Of a stretch of DNA of 64,000 bases, positions 27,101 through 37,950 are shown in pieces. Within the stretch, counting starts at the first letter, position 1. Each line of letters starts with the position of its first letter. The notes below the pieces were generated by a model. The model was not told the DNA's origin and ran no database searches. It was given only the letters and a program-made list of their open reading frames with translations. The position numbers and the translations under genes were made by a program. The stretch comes from Rhea pennata (lineage: Eukaryota; Chordata; Aves; Rheiformes; Rheidae): assembly GCF_028389875.1 (NCBI RefSeq), contig NC_084668.1:22125493-22189492 (forward strand). Direction: 5' to 3'.

Positions 27101-27158
27101 GGATAAAAAGTCCGATCATGAAACAAGTCCTGGAACAGATGATGACAGACATGGATGA
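3655..27158 (+). CDS. PPIG: PPIG, peptidyl-prolyl isomerase G (SR-cyclophilin), 11 coding exons
   Basis: Nuclear-speckle cyclophilin that binds the RNA polymerase II CTD and acts around pre-mRNA splicing. Coding exons: 3655-3715 (exon from 3636), 3820-3894, 6191-6298, 6789-6833, 8821-8908, 10082-10111, 10206-10345, 19250-19454, 20586-20753, 22401-22485, 25590-25726, 26030-27158. The first two together encode the start of the fold, and every junction is GT-AG and in phase. The total is 2,271 nt, 756 aa, against about 754 in human. Residues 8-176 are the cyclophilin domain, with R67, F72, M73, Q75, Q123, F125 and H138 at catalytic positions. The CypA Trp121 position is His133, as in mammalian PPIG. 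Residues about 184-250 are Ser/Asp then Lys-rich. Residues about 336-756 form the RS tail, mostly in the last exon. The start ATG has G at -3 and +4. Counting the listed intervals gives 12 coding segments. Confidence 0.97.
10678..10700. repeat. Poly(T) tract
   Basis: A run of about 22 T in the PPIG intron following the exon ending at 10345. It could be the reverse-strand tail of an old retroposon, but no element body is recognisable beside it. Confidence 0.8.
15467..15493. repeat. Perfect 11-bp inverted repeat, 5-base loop
   Basis: ATAGGACTGGT (15467-15477) is followed by loop TTACT and the exact reverse complement (15483-15493), inside the same large PPIG intron. The arms are not simple AT repeats, so chance formation is less likely. 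No function can be assigned. Confidence 0.75.
18446..18485. repeat. Perfect 18-bp inverted repeat (hairpin) in PPIG intron
   Basis: The left arm (18446-18463, CTTCTTAAAATACTAAAA) and right arm (18468-18485) are exact reverse complements separated by the 4-base loop TCAC. AGTACTT/AGTATTT-like motifs occur in the 60 bases before it. It lies in the large intron between the exons ending at 10345 and starting at 19250. It could be a relic of a short palindromic DNA transposon or a chance AT-rich palindrome. No target-site duplication was found. Confidence 0.8.
21100..21148. repeat. (TA)n microsatellite
   Basis: About 48 bases of alternating TA, with one C interruption, followed by a T run, in the PPIG intron after the exon ending at 20753. 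Confidence 0.95.
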
Positions 27159-27310
27159 GTTTGTGGACTTAATGTTTCCATTGTCTCAAAGTTTTAGAGA
27201 CATTTTGGGGAACGCTTTTTTTAAGATGTGGACTTCAGTTTGGTCTTTTGATAATCTAAAACCTGGATCATTTGTACTGCTAAAGTTTTAATAAACTTGA
27301 AATGAAAAAC
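27159..27310 (+). other. PPIG: PPIG 3' UTR with poly(A) signal
   Basis: The sequence after the PPIG stop contains a canonical AATAAA at 27290-27295, about 130 bases past the stop. It is the first plausible 3' end. Further AATAAA motifs lie downstream (for example near 29201 and 32245), so longer UTR forms cannot be excluded. The end coordinate is approximate. Confidence 0.55.
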
Positions 27311-29730
27311 ACATTCTATGTGTAATATAGCGTGCTGTTTTAAATATTTCATTGTTTTATGTATCCTGGTGTGTTGACAGATAGGAAGGTAACTTCTATG
27401 ACACATTTATTTTCTACCTGATGAACTTAGAATTTTGTGCAAACAATCACTGCCTGCAAAGAAGCTTGTTTCATGAGTGAAGGAGAAAGCTGCAAATATG
27501 CTACACGTCTCTTTAAAGCTCGTAGAATTCTACAAGCTGTCAGTCACTACCATATTGCTATATTCATATTTTAGGATGTAGAAAGCCTAAAGAAATAATG
27601 ATTTTTGGAGGATTTTTTTTTAATAATCAAAGTGAATTAATATAATTCTTCACTGTTTGTACTTCTGTCACTGTCAACAGTAGAATCCATGACTTGGGCA
27701 AGTTGTCTGTGTTTGGGAATTATTTCTTTGTCCTAAATATTTTTGTAAGAAGCAATTTTTATGAAGTGCTCATCTTTTGGTGTAATTTTTTCTGTAACCT
27801 TCCTTTTTCTGCTCCCTGCTCTCATGTTTGTCTATTGTGGAAAATTCAGCTTGGATGCTTCAGACTATGTTGCCTCACTGTTGTTGCTGGTAATTGGATG
27901 CAAAGGGATGAAACTGATGAGCAGAATTCACTAGGGGTGTCTGCACCCCTCCCTGAGAGACAGCACTCACTGAGCAGAATAAGGAACATTTTTGCTGCTG
28001 CTTGGCTGTCTTTGAGAGAACTTTTGCTGCTTTTTTATACTGGGTATTTGAGGCATTTGAAGCAGGATTTCAAGTAATGTTTGAGACAGGGCCTTAAATT
28101 TATTATTCTTTCATCTCATACCTCTAGGACCCGTATCTGTGTTTCTTAGCACCACACCTCTGTATAAAAGAGGAGGAAGTTGGTTTATATTGCTGTAGTA
28201 GTGTGCCCGCGTGTTTGCTGTTTCCATTGAGCAGATAGTCTGTGGTAGTGTAGTTAGTGGGCTGAGAGGAGGAGGACAGATTGGTGTAAGCCCCAACACT
28301 TCATTCAGTATTTGGACTATTTGCACTGAAGCTAAACCTTAACAAAAGTAGATTGACAGGTGAGAAATCTTGTAATTTGTAAAGAAAAGTGACGGGCATT
28401 AATGTAAACCTGTGGCAAAGCATAAGAGTGTTTTAGTAGGGTGGGTTTTTTTTTTTTTTTTTTTTTTGCAAATCTATTATTTTTATGACATAACTTGTTC
28501 TTACTGCATTTGTAAGTTTGTCAACTTTTTTGCTATGTAATAACCCACTTTCATTAGTGCACATCTACAGCAGATTGGCAGTGTTGAAACTTGATATTGT
28601 GATCCGGACAGTTGTTACTCTAAAGAAAAATAACAGTTGTGTTTTAAAAGCAAAATATGTAGGAAGTAGAGAATACTAAGGGAAGACTACTAAAAGCATA
28701 AAATTTCAGAGTAATTTGTAGAACTGCTTTGGCTATTCATTTTTTCCCCACGTTTTTGTGCGTGTTTTGCATTACAGTGGCCGTTTTATGCAGAATGTGT
28801 AAGATATTTCACGAGCCCATGTGGGTGGACGATACAGCTGTTAATTAAGAGGGATTATAGGAGTAAATGAAAGAAATGAAGCCACTGTGAACTCAGTATG
28901 ACTTTGGAGAAAATCTAGTCATATTTTCAGAGTCCATATTAAGAAAAAACTGAAGAAGTTAGGCTAAAGGATCATATGACTGCTTAGACAAAGGCTTCCT
29001 TCAGTGCATTTATGATCTGCTATGCAGATAATGTACTTCAGAGTCTCATTTAAAAACTCTATTTGCATTATTCTTTTTCTTTAATAGAAGTGCCACAAAA
29101 TTCCCACACTGTCCTCATTGCTGAAGTGTGCTCGCACTACTGCGATTATTCTTGCTAACACCACAGAAACTTGTATAAGCAAAAAAACAAAAAAAAAAAT
29201 CAATAAAGTGGTAACTATGTTGGCTCGTGCAGTAGAACTCGGGGGGGGGGGGGAATGCAAGCCGTCAGCAGTAAGACAATCTACAGGAAATAGACTATCC
29301 TTTTTTTAATTCTGCAAGTTAAGACATGAATGTATTTATTAAAAATTTCAAACTGGAGATTCTGTCCAACTGCAGTTGACATACAGCTGTGGGGAAGATT
29401 TTAGTTCAAAAGGTGCAATTTTTATACCTTCCATATGGATTATCTTCATTGTTACAAGTGGAAATAAATTAGGTATGCATTAAATGAGCTCTCCTTTCAC
29501 AGCAGTTTTAAATTCGATTAAATGGCACAAAACTCGCTTTTGTTGTTTTTAATGTATTTTGTAAGTTGTTCACTTTCAATCCCACTAATCTGTTGATGCG
29601 TATATGCCTGCCTGTAGTGTATTTGATGGTAAATGGTTTTCGTGCTGACCGCTTCTGTTTGTTTACCTTGAAACACAGCAGCCGCAGTCTTGTCAGAGGG
29701 AGGATGTGCCAGATTCTCTTGAGTTGTTAT
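27311..29730. other. Intergenic, no gene seen
   Basis: AT-rich DNA between PPIG and the CpG islet. It holds a T tract at about 28447-28467 and a 13-base G run at 29241-29253. No exon-like segment with splice sites and a recognisable protein was found on either strand. Confidence 0.5.
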
Positions 29731-29734
29731 CGAA

Positions 29735-30049
29735 TTGGAAATCGAGAATGCTGAGGGGCACTCGGGGGGACTGAAACGCAGTCCCTCAAGAGGCAGCGTG
29801 TCCCCAAGCACCAGCAGCCTCTCGCCACCCTGCGAGGCGGCAACGGCCGCTCTGGCTGTGTGTGGAGCCGCTTCTTTCCTCCCTCGCTCCCTGCGGGCCA
29901 AGCTGCCGCGGCGCTGGGCTCGCGCGGGCTGCCCTGGGCCGGGCTCAGAGCACCTGGGCACTGTCCTCGGCAGCTACGGCAGAGGCTTTTGGCGTAGAGA
30001 GCTGAACCGTAAGCGTGATCGAAAGCATACTTTAGCGTGCTGGAGGTGA
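29735..30049. other. Isolated CpG-rich islet, unassigned
   Basis: A roughly 270-base GC- and CpG-rich segment stands out from the AT-rich intergenic DNA around it. It is open on both strands (104 codons on plus; a 147-codon frame on minus overlaps it), but neither translation resembles a family I know. It may be a small promoter or enhancer island, or an old retrocopy. No poly(A) tail or target-site duplication was recognised. Confidence 0.45.
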
Positions 30050-33000
30050 TGAGAACGATGCTCTTGGCCTTTCCAGGTGGATGGGGAAGGCAGTTACACG
30101 TTTAAAGGACAGCTTTTTCTGTCAGTACTCATGACTGTATTCCAGAGTATTTGTGAGCCTGAAGACTTAAGATAAATGAGGGCACAGAGTACTGCTCTGG
30201 TACTTTTTAAGAATACCTGTAAGTGCATGTACATACAAAAAATAATTTCCAAAGGTCAGACATGCTTTCTTTGTCATTAGATTTACAGTGGTGATTAACA
30301 CTGTACTTACCCCATACAGTTTACACACATGCAGAATGCTGTAGAACTTAATACTGGTCATAGCTTTTGCAAACTGTATCACCAAAAGGCCATAATTGAT
30401 GCTGGGTTTTCTGGGTGCTGCCATCACCTGAGAAGCACAGATTCCCTGTGAGGCTGGGTGGATATATAGAGAAAAGATTGTGTAGAAACTACTGGATGTT
30501 AAAGATGTGTTGCAGTTTGCTAATTCTTTGGCTGACACTGTCATGTAGTGTTTCAGTTGAGAAGGGGACGGGGTGGGGGGAAGGCCGTGGTTAAATTTTA
30601 CCCCTTCATTCTCTGCAGTTGTCAAAATCCTGAAACCTCTCGCTTGCTGTTCAAATCTGACACTATAGACTTCTCTGGTGGCGATCTTTGTCAGATGCCA
30701 TTTACTGTTACCCCATAACAGTATCTAATTTGTAATAGTATCACTCTAAAAAAGATTCTAGCTTAATGTAAACATAAAGGAAGCAGTGCTTTAGACTTTT
30801 TAAGTTTGTTAATTTATTGTTGATTTATTGAAGGGAATACAGTACTTTCGGACATGCCTCCTGGGGCAAAGTAGTGCTTGTGGCTTATCTGATTGGCAAA
30901 AATGTGTATTCATGCTTATTGAAACTTTCCTTATATTAGAAAACCTCCGGATAAACATACTGTGCTTTATCATAGACCTTGCTTTAAATCATCTTTGTTT
31001 TCTCTCTAATACTTGAAGAATGGTTTTATTAATAAAGGCATTGGTATTTTTCTTCATCAGCCATGAATTAATTTTTACTGTCAACTTACCTGGAGGAATA
31101 CTAGTGCCAAAGTTAATTTGCATGTTTCTCGAGTCACTGTGATACAAACTTAAAGCAGTTACATACGCTCTTCTTCTTTTGTTGAAAATTGTAAATTTCC
31201 TAATGCGGTATTTCACTAAATTATTCAAGAAGTTGCATATCGCAAAATCTGCATTCTGCAAAATTCTAATTCAGTACAATTCTGCAGTCTCCTAGCAAGA
31301 AAATACAAGCTTTTTATTTTGTTGCATATATACTTTTAGTGTAATTCTTATTTCTTACCCTTGAACAATTCACATAATTAAGAACAGTGCGCTAACAAAA
31401 CTTGTGTTCCATAATAAGAGCATAAAATACTATACATATTTTTTCTAAAAAAAGCTACAATACCAAAAATGTTTTCTAATCTTAATATGAAATTTCACAG
31501 AAAGAATAACTGTGACAAAATATAATTAAGTGCTGAGTTTAGATAGTAAAACTACATAGAGGTAAAGTCATGTTTGTTTAAAGAATTAAACTACAGTATT
31601 CTTTATCATAAAGTCATTGTTCATATGAGACTAGCAAGACAGTTAATGTGAGCAGGTTCAGAAGGCAGATCTTAAGCTGCTAACTATGCCTGACTAGCTC
31701 ATTGGTTTTAATTCCTTTTTTTTAATTCATTAACGCTCTAATGCTAGCACATTGAACACAGGCTAAATGAACTATGAAGTAATGTGGTGCCATCACGGAC
31801 TTTGCATTGAAATTTTGCAACATGCAGAGCACAGTTGTAAGGAACCTTGCTATTTTTGGCAGGCAGTTAACCATCTCTATATCCCCTGTACATATGCCTG
31901 TAAGTGTATATGGGAAGTATTCAGTGTGGTGATTTAGCCATAGTTGTTAACTCCTGTTTTTTTTGGTATTGTAAATGAGTGTTTGGAAGGATCAAAAAGA
32001 ATTTAGGCCTCATTAATTTATGATCAGTTGTAAGAGGAACTAGCTAAGAGAACTGTGGTTAATTATGAAAGTAGTGCTGTTTGTATTAAGAAACTAGAAT
32101 TCAGTGAAGTATTTGGAAAATCTCCATCTTCTGGACATTTTGTAATCTGTAGTTCTCAGCTGGGAAGTTGGCCCAGTTCTCAACTGGGAGAGTGTAAGTT
32201 CTTGATATAAAATGTACAATTTATCTATTAAAATACTTTTATGCAATAAATGCTTTTTTCATATTTGTTAGTGTATTCCATATGTCTGCTGTGTGTACTT
32301 CCTGCAGTATTACTTAGCATCTTCTGTATGTAATTAAGAGTAGTGTTCTGTTAGTTCATATGGCACAAATGTAAATGTGCAGGGGATTCAGATCTTCAGC
32401 CTTTTAAAGAGGTAGTAACAAGCTTGTACAGATTTCTAAAATATGCTGATTTGATGTCAGGACACTGCTGCTTTAAACCAAAATTTATACATTTTTATGG
32501 AAGACACGGATAAAGTCAGACTTTTATTTTCAAACTAAATTGGATGACAGTGTTGAATTGTAGAAGGAATTACAGCACTAGGTACAGATTGACAGACAAG
32601 TGACAGGAGTGACAGGAGCTCATCATTCACAGAAATGCAGCTCTAATGAAGCTGGTAATAGTGATAAAGGACACTTTGGAATTGTTTTTTTTTTCACTTG
32701 TTTCCAACTTCAATCTTGCAACAAAAACAGCCTGCTATTTTTGCCCAAAGCCAATAGTTTTCATCAGCTACTCAGGAAAGTGTTACCTACCTGATGACAC
32801 CAATTCACAAGTAATGATAGGACAGTTTACAGTCCATTTAGAATGGGATACAAAGGCAAGTTTTGACCCAAGGTCATCTGGACCGGCATCCCAGCCAGCT
32901 AGGCCACGGAGGATGGTGGACAGAAAGCAGGGAAGAATGCAAAGGCACTTCTCCTTTCTTGCATGCTCTCACACCAGTCAGCTTAGAAACTTCTAGTGCA

Positions 33001-33844
33001 AAGTATGTACAGTCTTGCTACACACTCTGTGTTAGCTCCTAAAACCAGTGCTACAATTTTCTCAAGACTGTATTCCTGTCTTGCATGGCATTCTCCATTG
33101 TAAAAGAAAGAAAAGTAAGCAGAAAACTGTCAGGAGTAAGAAGTACACTTAGCGCTGATGATCTTACTCTTGTGGACAGCTATTTTTAAAGAGCTTATTC
33201 AGTTTTATCTGCTTAGTAATATCTTTTGAAGCCAAAACAAGTTTTAAATAAGCCTTCAGGCCCAGAGATACTGAATATTAGAGAATACAGTACAGGTGAC
33301 AGCATACATGTTTTCAGTTTACGTTCGGTTGTCATCTCTTGACATTCTAGACAATGAATCTACTGTTTTGATCCATAATAAAGCTAGAGTAATTAAAGGT
33401 GTAATTGCTTATTGCAAAGCAGTTGCAAACTATGGCTATAGCTATGGCCTGCCCTTGTTTCCTGAGCTGAAACAGCTCAAGAAAGTTCTGGTGAATATTG
33501 TGTCTTGTGTGTCCCAGAGTTGGCTTCTGCAGTTAGGCACTGATGTCTTGCAGGCTTATACAGGTTGTAAGATGATTCTGAAGTGATACCTCTTGGCTCT
33601 GTTCTCCTGCAGGCTCTCAGGGGCACATAAGGTGTAAAGTCCCTGCCTTGTTCCTAGCAGGTGCTCAGTCCTTGTGCAAGCTGGGGCTCATGCACATTTG
33701 GCAGGAAGAACATGAACAGTGTACATTGCCTTTCCTTTTCTCCCCATTCTAGTTTTTGTAGTTGTGTATGTATACATACTCCCCACTCATGCAGTTGTCT
33801 GTTGAGCCTAAACTAATTTTTGACAAATAACCAGCTTGTATTTC
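30050..33844. other. Intergenic, no gene seen
   Basis: AT-rich DNA between the CpG islet and the CFAP210 duplicate. It has scattered AATAAA motifs (for example near 32245) that could serve long PPIG 3' UTR forms. No coding exon, RNA gene or repeat family was recognised. Confidence 0.45.
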
Positions 33845-33966
33845 ATAAAATATGTAGTCAGTTCCCTGCCATCTTTCTCACATGGGCTTCAAGTTACTTT
33901 TACAGGATATATTCAACATGGATCACTTCATATTAACTCCTCCCGTAAAATTCAAAAAGGTGGGGC

Positions 33967-33993
33967 TTTTTTTTTTTTTTTTTTTTTTTTTTT
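33967..33993. repeat. Poly(T) tract
   Basis: 27 T followed by a G-rich stretch, present in the CFAP210 duplicate but absent from the parental segment near 39.18 kb. It therefore arose after the duplication. Confidence 0.85.
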
Positions 33994-35568
33994 GGCGGGG
34001 GGTGGTCTTTGTTTTATCACATGCAAACTACTTCTACCTTTCTTTTCTGGATAGTCTCAGTGTTATTCCCTGGTTTTGTTTCTCAAGCCATAGTACAGCT
34101 ACTACAAGGTATCTGACTTGGCAATTTTCTATACTGTATTAGAGAGGAAAAGGAGGAATAAAACCTAGATAGGAAGCCCATATCCACATCCTGTTCCTAC
34201 CTTGGATACTTGGACAGGAGAATAAAGTTTATGGGCAAGTCTTGTCCCAGATTCAATTACTTACTGTCCTTATCTTTGAAATTCTTGCTTCTTAAAAAAA
34301 GGCAGCTTCTCTCTGACCATCGTACTCCAAGTCTGCTTGTTTTTCCTTCTGTCTTCTTGCCTGCTTTTCAGCCTGGTGAAGAAAAGGGAATAGCAAAGGT
34401 TGGTACTTCCTTCACAGTATAACCATCTATTAAAACATACAGAGGATAAGCTTACAGGAGATCTGAGGTGATGTGAATCATTTTACACTGTTTAGGGAGT
34501 GTTTATACTGTGTAGGGAGCTTTTATGCTTCCTATCTTTTGTCCAGCTAGCTTTTTGTTGCAATAATGAGCTGGAACACCCAGGGAGGAGTCCGCCTAGG
34601 ATCTTGCCATCAGAAAGAAAAAGTTCAGAATGCTTGGTGAGAAACAGGAAGAGAAGGGAACTGCTGGATTGGCTCAGCAATACCACACACTGTTAATAAT
34701 AATATATTTACTTTTAAATAAGTCAATCACATTTTCTTATCAGGAAAAGTAGGGAAATTAATACAGGTGCCTAGTTAAGAAGTCAGTTATGTTATTTTTC
34801 TTGCTCTCAGGGAATCACAGGCCACACACACTGATGAAGAAATTTGCATTTCTGCAGATCTAGGCAGCCTGAAGAGTAGAGATTACTTGCCTGCAAAGCA
34901 CAAAGTTCTAGTGAAGCTGAGAAAAAGTTCCATATAGGCATTTCTTCTGAACTCAACCTTTTTTTAAAAAAAAAAATTATTTACAGAAAGACTCAGTTAC
35001 ATAACAGTTTTGATTTTGCTGATGTAACAATTCTGAGCAACATCTTTGTCACAGAATTTAATTATTACATTTGAATTTTAGATTTAAAACTCGAGCAATC
35101 TCACCTGCTAGTCTCTCCCTCCTTTTCTTAGATCTGCCATCATTTCTTTTCCTTTAATGTGAGCTCTAATCCAATCTTCTTCTTCTTCCTCTTTCTTTTG
35201 TTCCTCTTCAGCTTCAATTATTTTCTGTTTAGCGACATGCTCCTCTTTAAAGATCCTTTCATTTTTATGCAGGATGAGATTTTGGAAATCCCAAATGCAA
35301 AATAAAAACCTAGCAGAGACCTCGGGCCTTGTCTATTATAATTACAGTTCTTTGGTTATACCAGTGGATGAGGAGGTGCGGAAGACAAACCTGGACAAGA
35401 GTTCTCATGACCAAATTGCCACAAATTACTGCAAAAATAAAAGTAACATGCATCTGGTTGTGGCCTGAGGCACAGTATATGTAAATTATATTCTTTCCTC
35501 TCTCTTCCCACTACCTCTGCCTTTACTTCCCCCATCTTGTGTGCTATTTGGATGCCACAGGCTCCAAA

Positions 35569-35588
35569 GGACGGACGGACGGACGGAC

Positions 35589-35639
<51 letters not shown>

Positions 35640-35650
35640 AAAAAAAAAAA
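35569..35650. repeat. Compound microsatellite (GGAC)n-(AC)n-(A)n
   Basis: About five GGAC units, then about 22 AC units, then about 16 A, in the intron of the CFAP210 duplicate. The parental copy has no such tract at the matching place, so it expanded after duplication. It is probably length-polymorphic. Confidence 0.95.
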
Positions 35651-36839
35651 GCCTTTGTAGAACCATAATAGTATAAGCCACAAGTATTTTGCAATCTCCC
35701 AGCAAGGCAGGTATGAGTACATATTGCTTTCAGCATAGATAAAAGGTTGAAAGCAAACGGAGTAAAATTTATATAATTACAGCCAGAAGATGTACAGGGA
35801 AGAAGAAAATTGAGCAAAGACTCACTGGAAATTTTCTCCTTTTATTCTTTCACACACCAGTGATTCAGAGGCCCTTCACTTTAGCCTCTCTGTTCAAGCA
35901 CTTACTGAGGGGAAACAGCAGCTGTGGTAAGCAGGTCTCCTAATCACCACTAATCATAAAGGGAAGACGCGTTAAAAAGATACTGTCATGTTCACTGGCA
36001 CAGGTAATCCCTTCTTCCAAACAAAGGAGAATGGGCTCAAAACAGAGGAGCTACATGGAACCTAAATCCAGGCATCAAGTCAAGGAGGATACTCCTTAAC
36101 GTCCACAGCAGACTTTGTCATCATAGGCCAGTCAAGGCTCAGGCATCACTACAGTACCACTTCAGGCAAGAGAATGGAGCTCTCTCCAAGAGGCCTTCCT
36201 GAGAAGCAGGGAGGAAAGAGATGGCCAGCAATTGTCAAGATATGGATATGAGCTCATTACTGAAGCAGTCAGCAAGCCTCCCACTGCTCTCAGGCCAGTT
36301 TATTTAGATACATCGGTGCAACTTTCATCCCCCACAGCCAAAGCAAAACCAGCACCAAACTCTCTGCTTTCCTGTTACTTACATGATGCAGCCTCCGGCG
36401 TTCAAGTTTTTCCGCCTGCTCCTTCTCCTTTTCTCTCTGAATTTCCAGTTGGTACAACCGAGTCAATCTCTGAATTTCTTCTCCTTCTCTTTTGTCTTCT
36501 AGCTTGGCCAGTTCTGCCTGACGCTTGTGCTCCTTTATTCTGAAACAGAGAAAGGAGTTGGAGAAATGGGCTAGGGACTCTGTAAAGCAGGGAAAAGACA
36601 AGGATTCTGCATGTCTAGAGGTACCTTAGCACCAAGGAATCTGTACTTTGAAGTGGAGGTGGGTAGACTGTCAGAGGTCAAAAAGAGCATCATCATTTTG
36701 AAAGGTAGCCCCTCATCCTCTGGCCAAAGCTCAATTCCAGCCCGAGGGAGAAGTACTTAGGATTCTGCTGGTCTACTCTAGCAAAAGCAAACAAGACCAG
36801 CAAATGAACTTGAACTCTAAGCAGCTGGTTTAACTGTTC

Positions 36840-37950
36840 GCACGCTCGCTGCACCGGTTTGGCCCTTGCCAGCTACTGCTCTCCCAAACAGCGCCAAGGC
36901 ACTGTCTGGGACATGAAAACGGCCGTCAGCCCACGCCAGGGGGCTGCATGAATGCTGCTGGGATGGGGCAGAGGGAAGGGGAAGAGTTCTGCCTTACCGA
37001 GACAAGCCCCTTGCTCTCAGGGGCAGGACACGGATCCCCTCGCTCAACTCACCAGCACTCACGCAGCCCCTGGGAGCGCGGGACCTCCCTGCAGCTGTGG
37101 CACCGCGTCAGGGAGGAGCCCGCTGCGGGCTTCCAGCCTGGCCGCCGGCAGATGAAGAGCACACCCAGCGCTTAGAAGGACACAGTTCAGCCCGGCGGAG
37201 CCCGCCCCATGCCAGCCGCTTCCGCGGAGGCCTCAGAGGCCGCTGAGCGGCCGCGTGCAGACCGGGGCGGCCGTTGGGGGCGGCCGTTGGGGGCGGCCGT
37301 TGGGGCGGCCGTTGGGGGCGGCGCCTCGCCTCGGCCCGTGTGGCGAGCGCTGTCCCCGCCAGCCGGCCGGGCCGCGCCTGCCCGAAACGCGCGTTTCCCT
37401 GCAGGGAGTCCGTACCTGGCGAGAGGCTGTAGCTCTTGCCCCGCCTCGCTCCTCCATCTCTGCTCCTGCTCTGAGCTCCGCTGTAAGTTTTTCTTGGCCC
37501 TGGTTTGCGCCTGTTGCGCGCAGGCAGCGGGTGTCGGGCGGCAGCCCCGCGGGGCTCTGCGAGGACTGTGTCTCTCTAGGCCTGCCTGCCGTGGGGACTC
37601 TCGGAAGCCCCCTGGCCTCTGCTGGGTTACCGGGCCTCGCAGGTGAGCCCCTTTGGCTGCGACGCGACGAGTGGCTAGGTTCGCTTTTCCAAACCCCCCC
37701 CCTTTTGGCCTGCGCAAAAGAGAGTCCTAGAGGAAGGAGCTGGTTATTGCCGTCGGGAAAGGAGGAAGCCTGCCCCGCCGCTGGCCGGGTTCACGGGTGC
37801 GGGAGGCTGCAGCTACGCAAGTGGGGTGCGCTTGCAGGGACCTCGCCTCTGCTGGTGCTGTGTCTTGCCCAAAAGACTGCTCTGCCAAAGCCTGCTGCTC
37901 TCAGAAGCCGGGCTCAGGATGCCTGAAAAGTGGGCTTAGAAATTTAAAAG
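36840..37950 (+). promoter_or_regulatory. Orphan CpG island with plus-strand splice donors
   Basis: A GC- and CpG-rich block lies between the CFAP210 duplicate and the 3' end of CFAP210. On the plus strand it offers two strong splice donors: GCT|GTAAGT near 37483 and CTCGCAG|GTGAGC with the exon end near 37641. On the minus strand there is a moderate donor, CCAG|GTACGG, near 37410. No open frame in it resembles a known protein. The likeliest reading is a promoter and first exon of a noncoding or lineage-specific transcript. The strand is inferred from donor strength only. Confidence 0.55.
37261..37322. repeat. GGCGGCCGTTGGGG tandem repeat
   Basis: Four consecutive units of a 13-14 base motif (GGCGGCCGTTGGGG), one unit a base shorter, inside the orphan CpG island. 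Confidence 0.9.

Larger units (their letters stand above)
33845..36726 (-). pseudogene. Partial tandem duplicate of CFAP210 (exons 5, 6 and 9), decayed
   Basis: A degenerate second copy of the 39.0-43.3 kb part of CFAP210 lies just beyond the 3' end of the intact gene in the same orientation. Exon 5-like: 36383-36539 (157 nt, splice sites intact, same protein as the parent). Exon 6-like: 35105-35242 (46 codons, clearly homologous but diverged, with a stop at codon 45 just before the donor). Exon 9-like: starts at 34372 and soon loses the frame. The parts matching exons 7 and 8 are missing: homology jumps from about 34490 (parent about 39660) to about 34520 (parent about 41390). Intron sequence is shared too, so this is DNA-level duplication, not retrotransposition. 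It may still be transcribed from the neighbouring CpG island. Confidence 0.85.

Noticed and set aside
35586-35654. Minus-strand peptide of alternating Cys/Val
   Set aside because: It is the translation of the AC microsatellite.
37187-37926. Overlapping frames of 145-223 codons on both strands
   Set aside because: Same cause: GC-rich island composition and a GGCGGCCGTTGGGG repeat; no conserved protein features.
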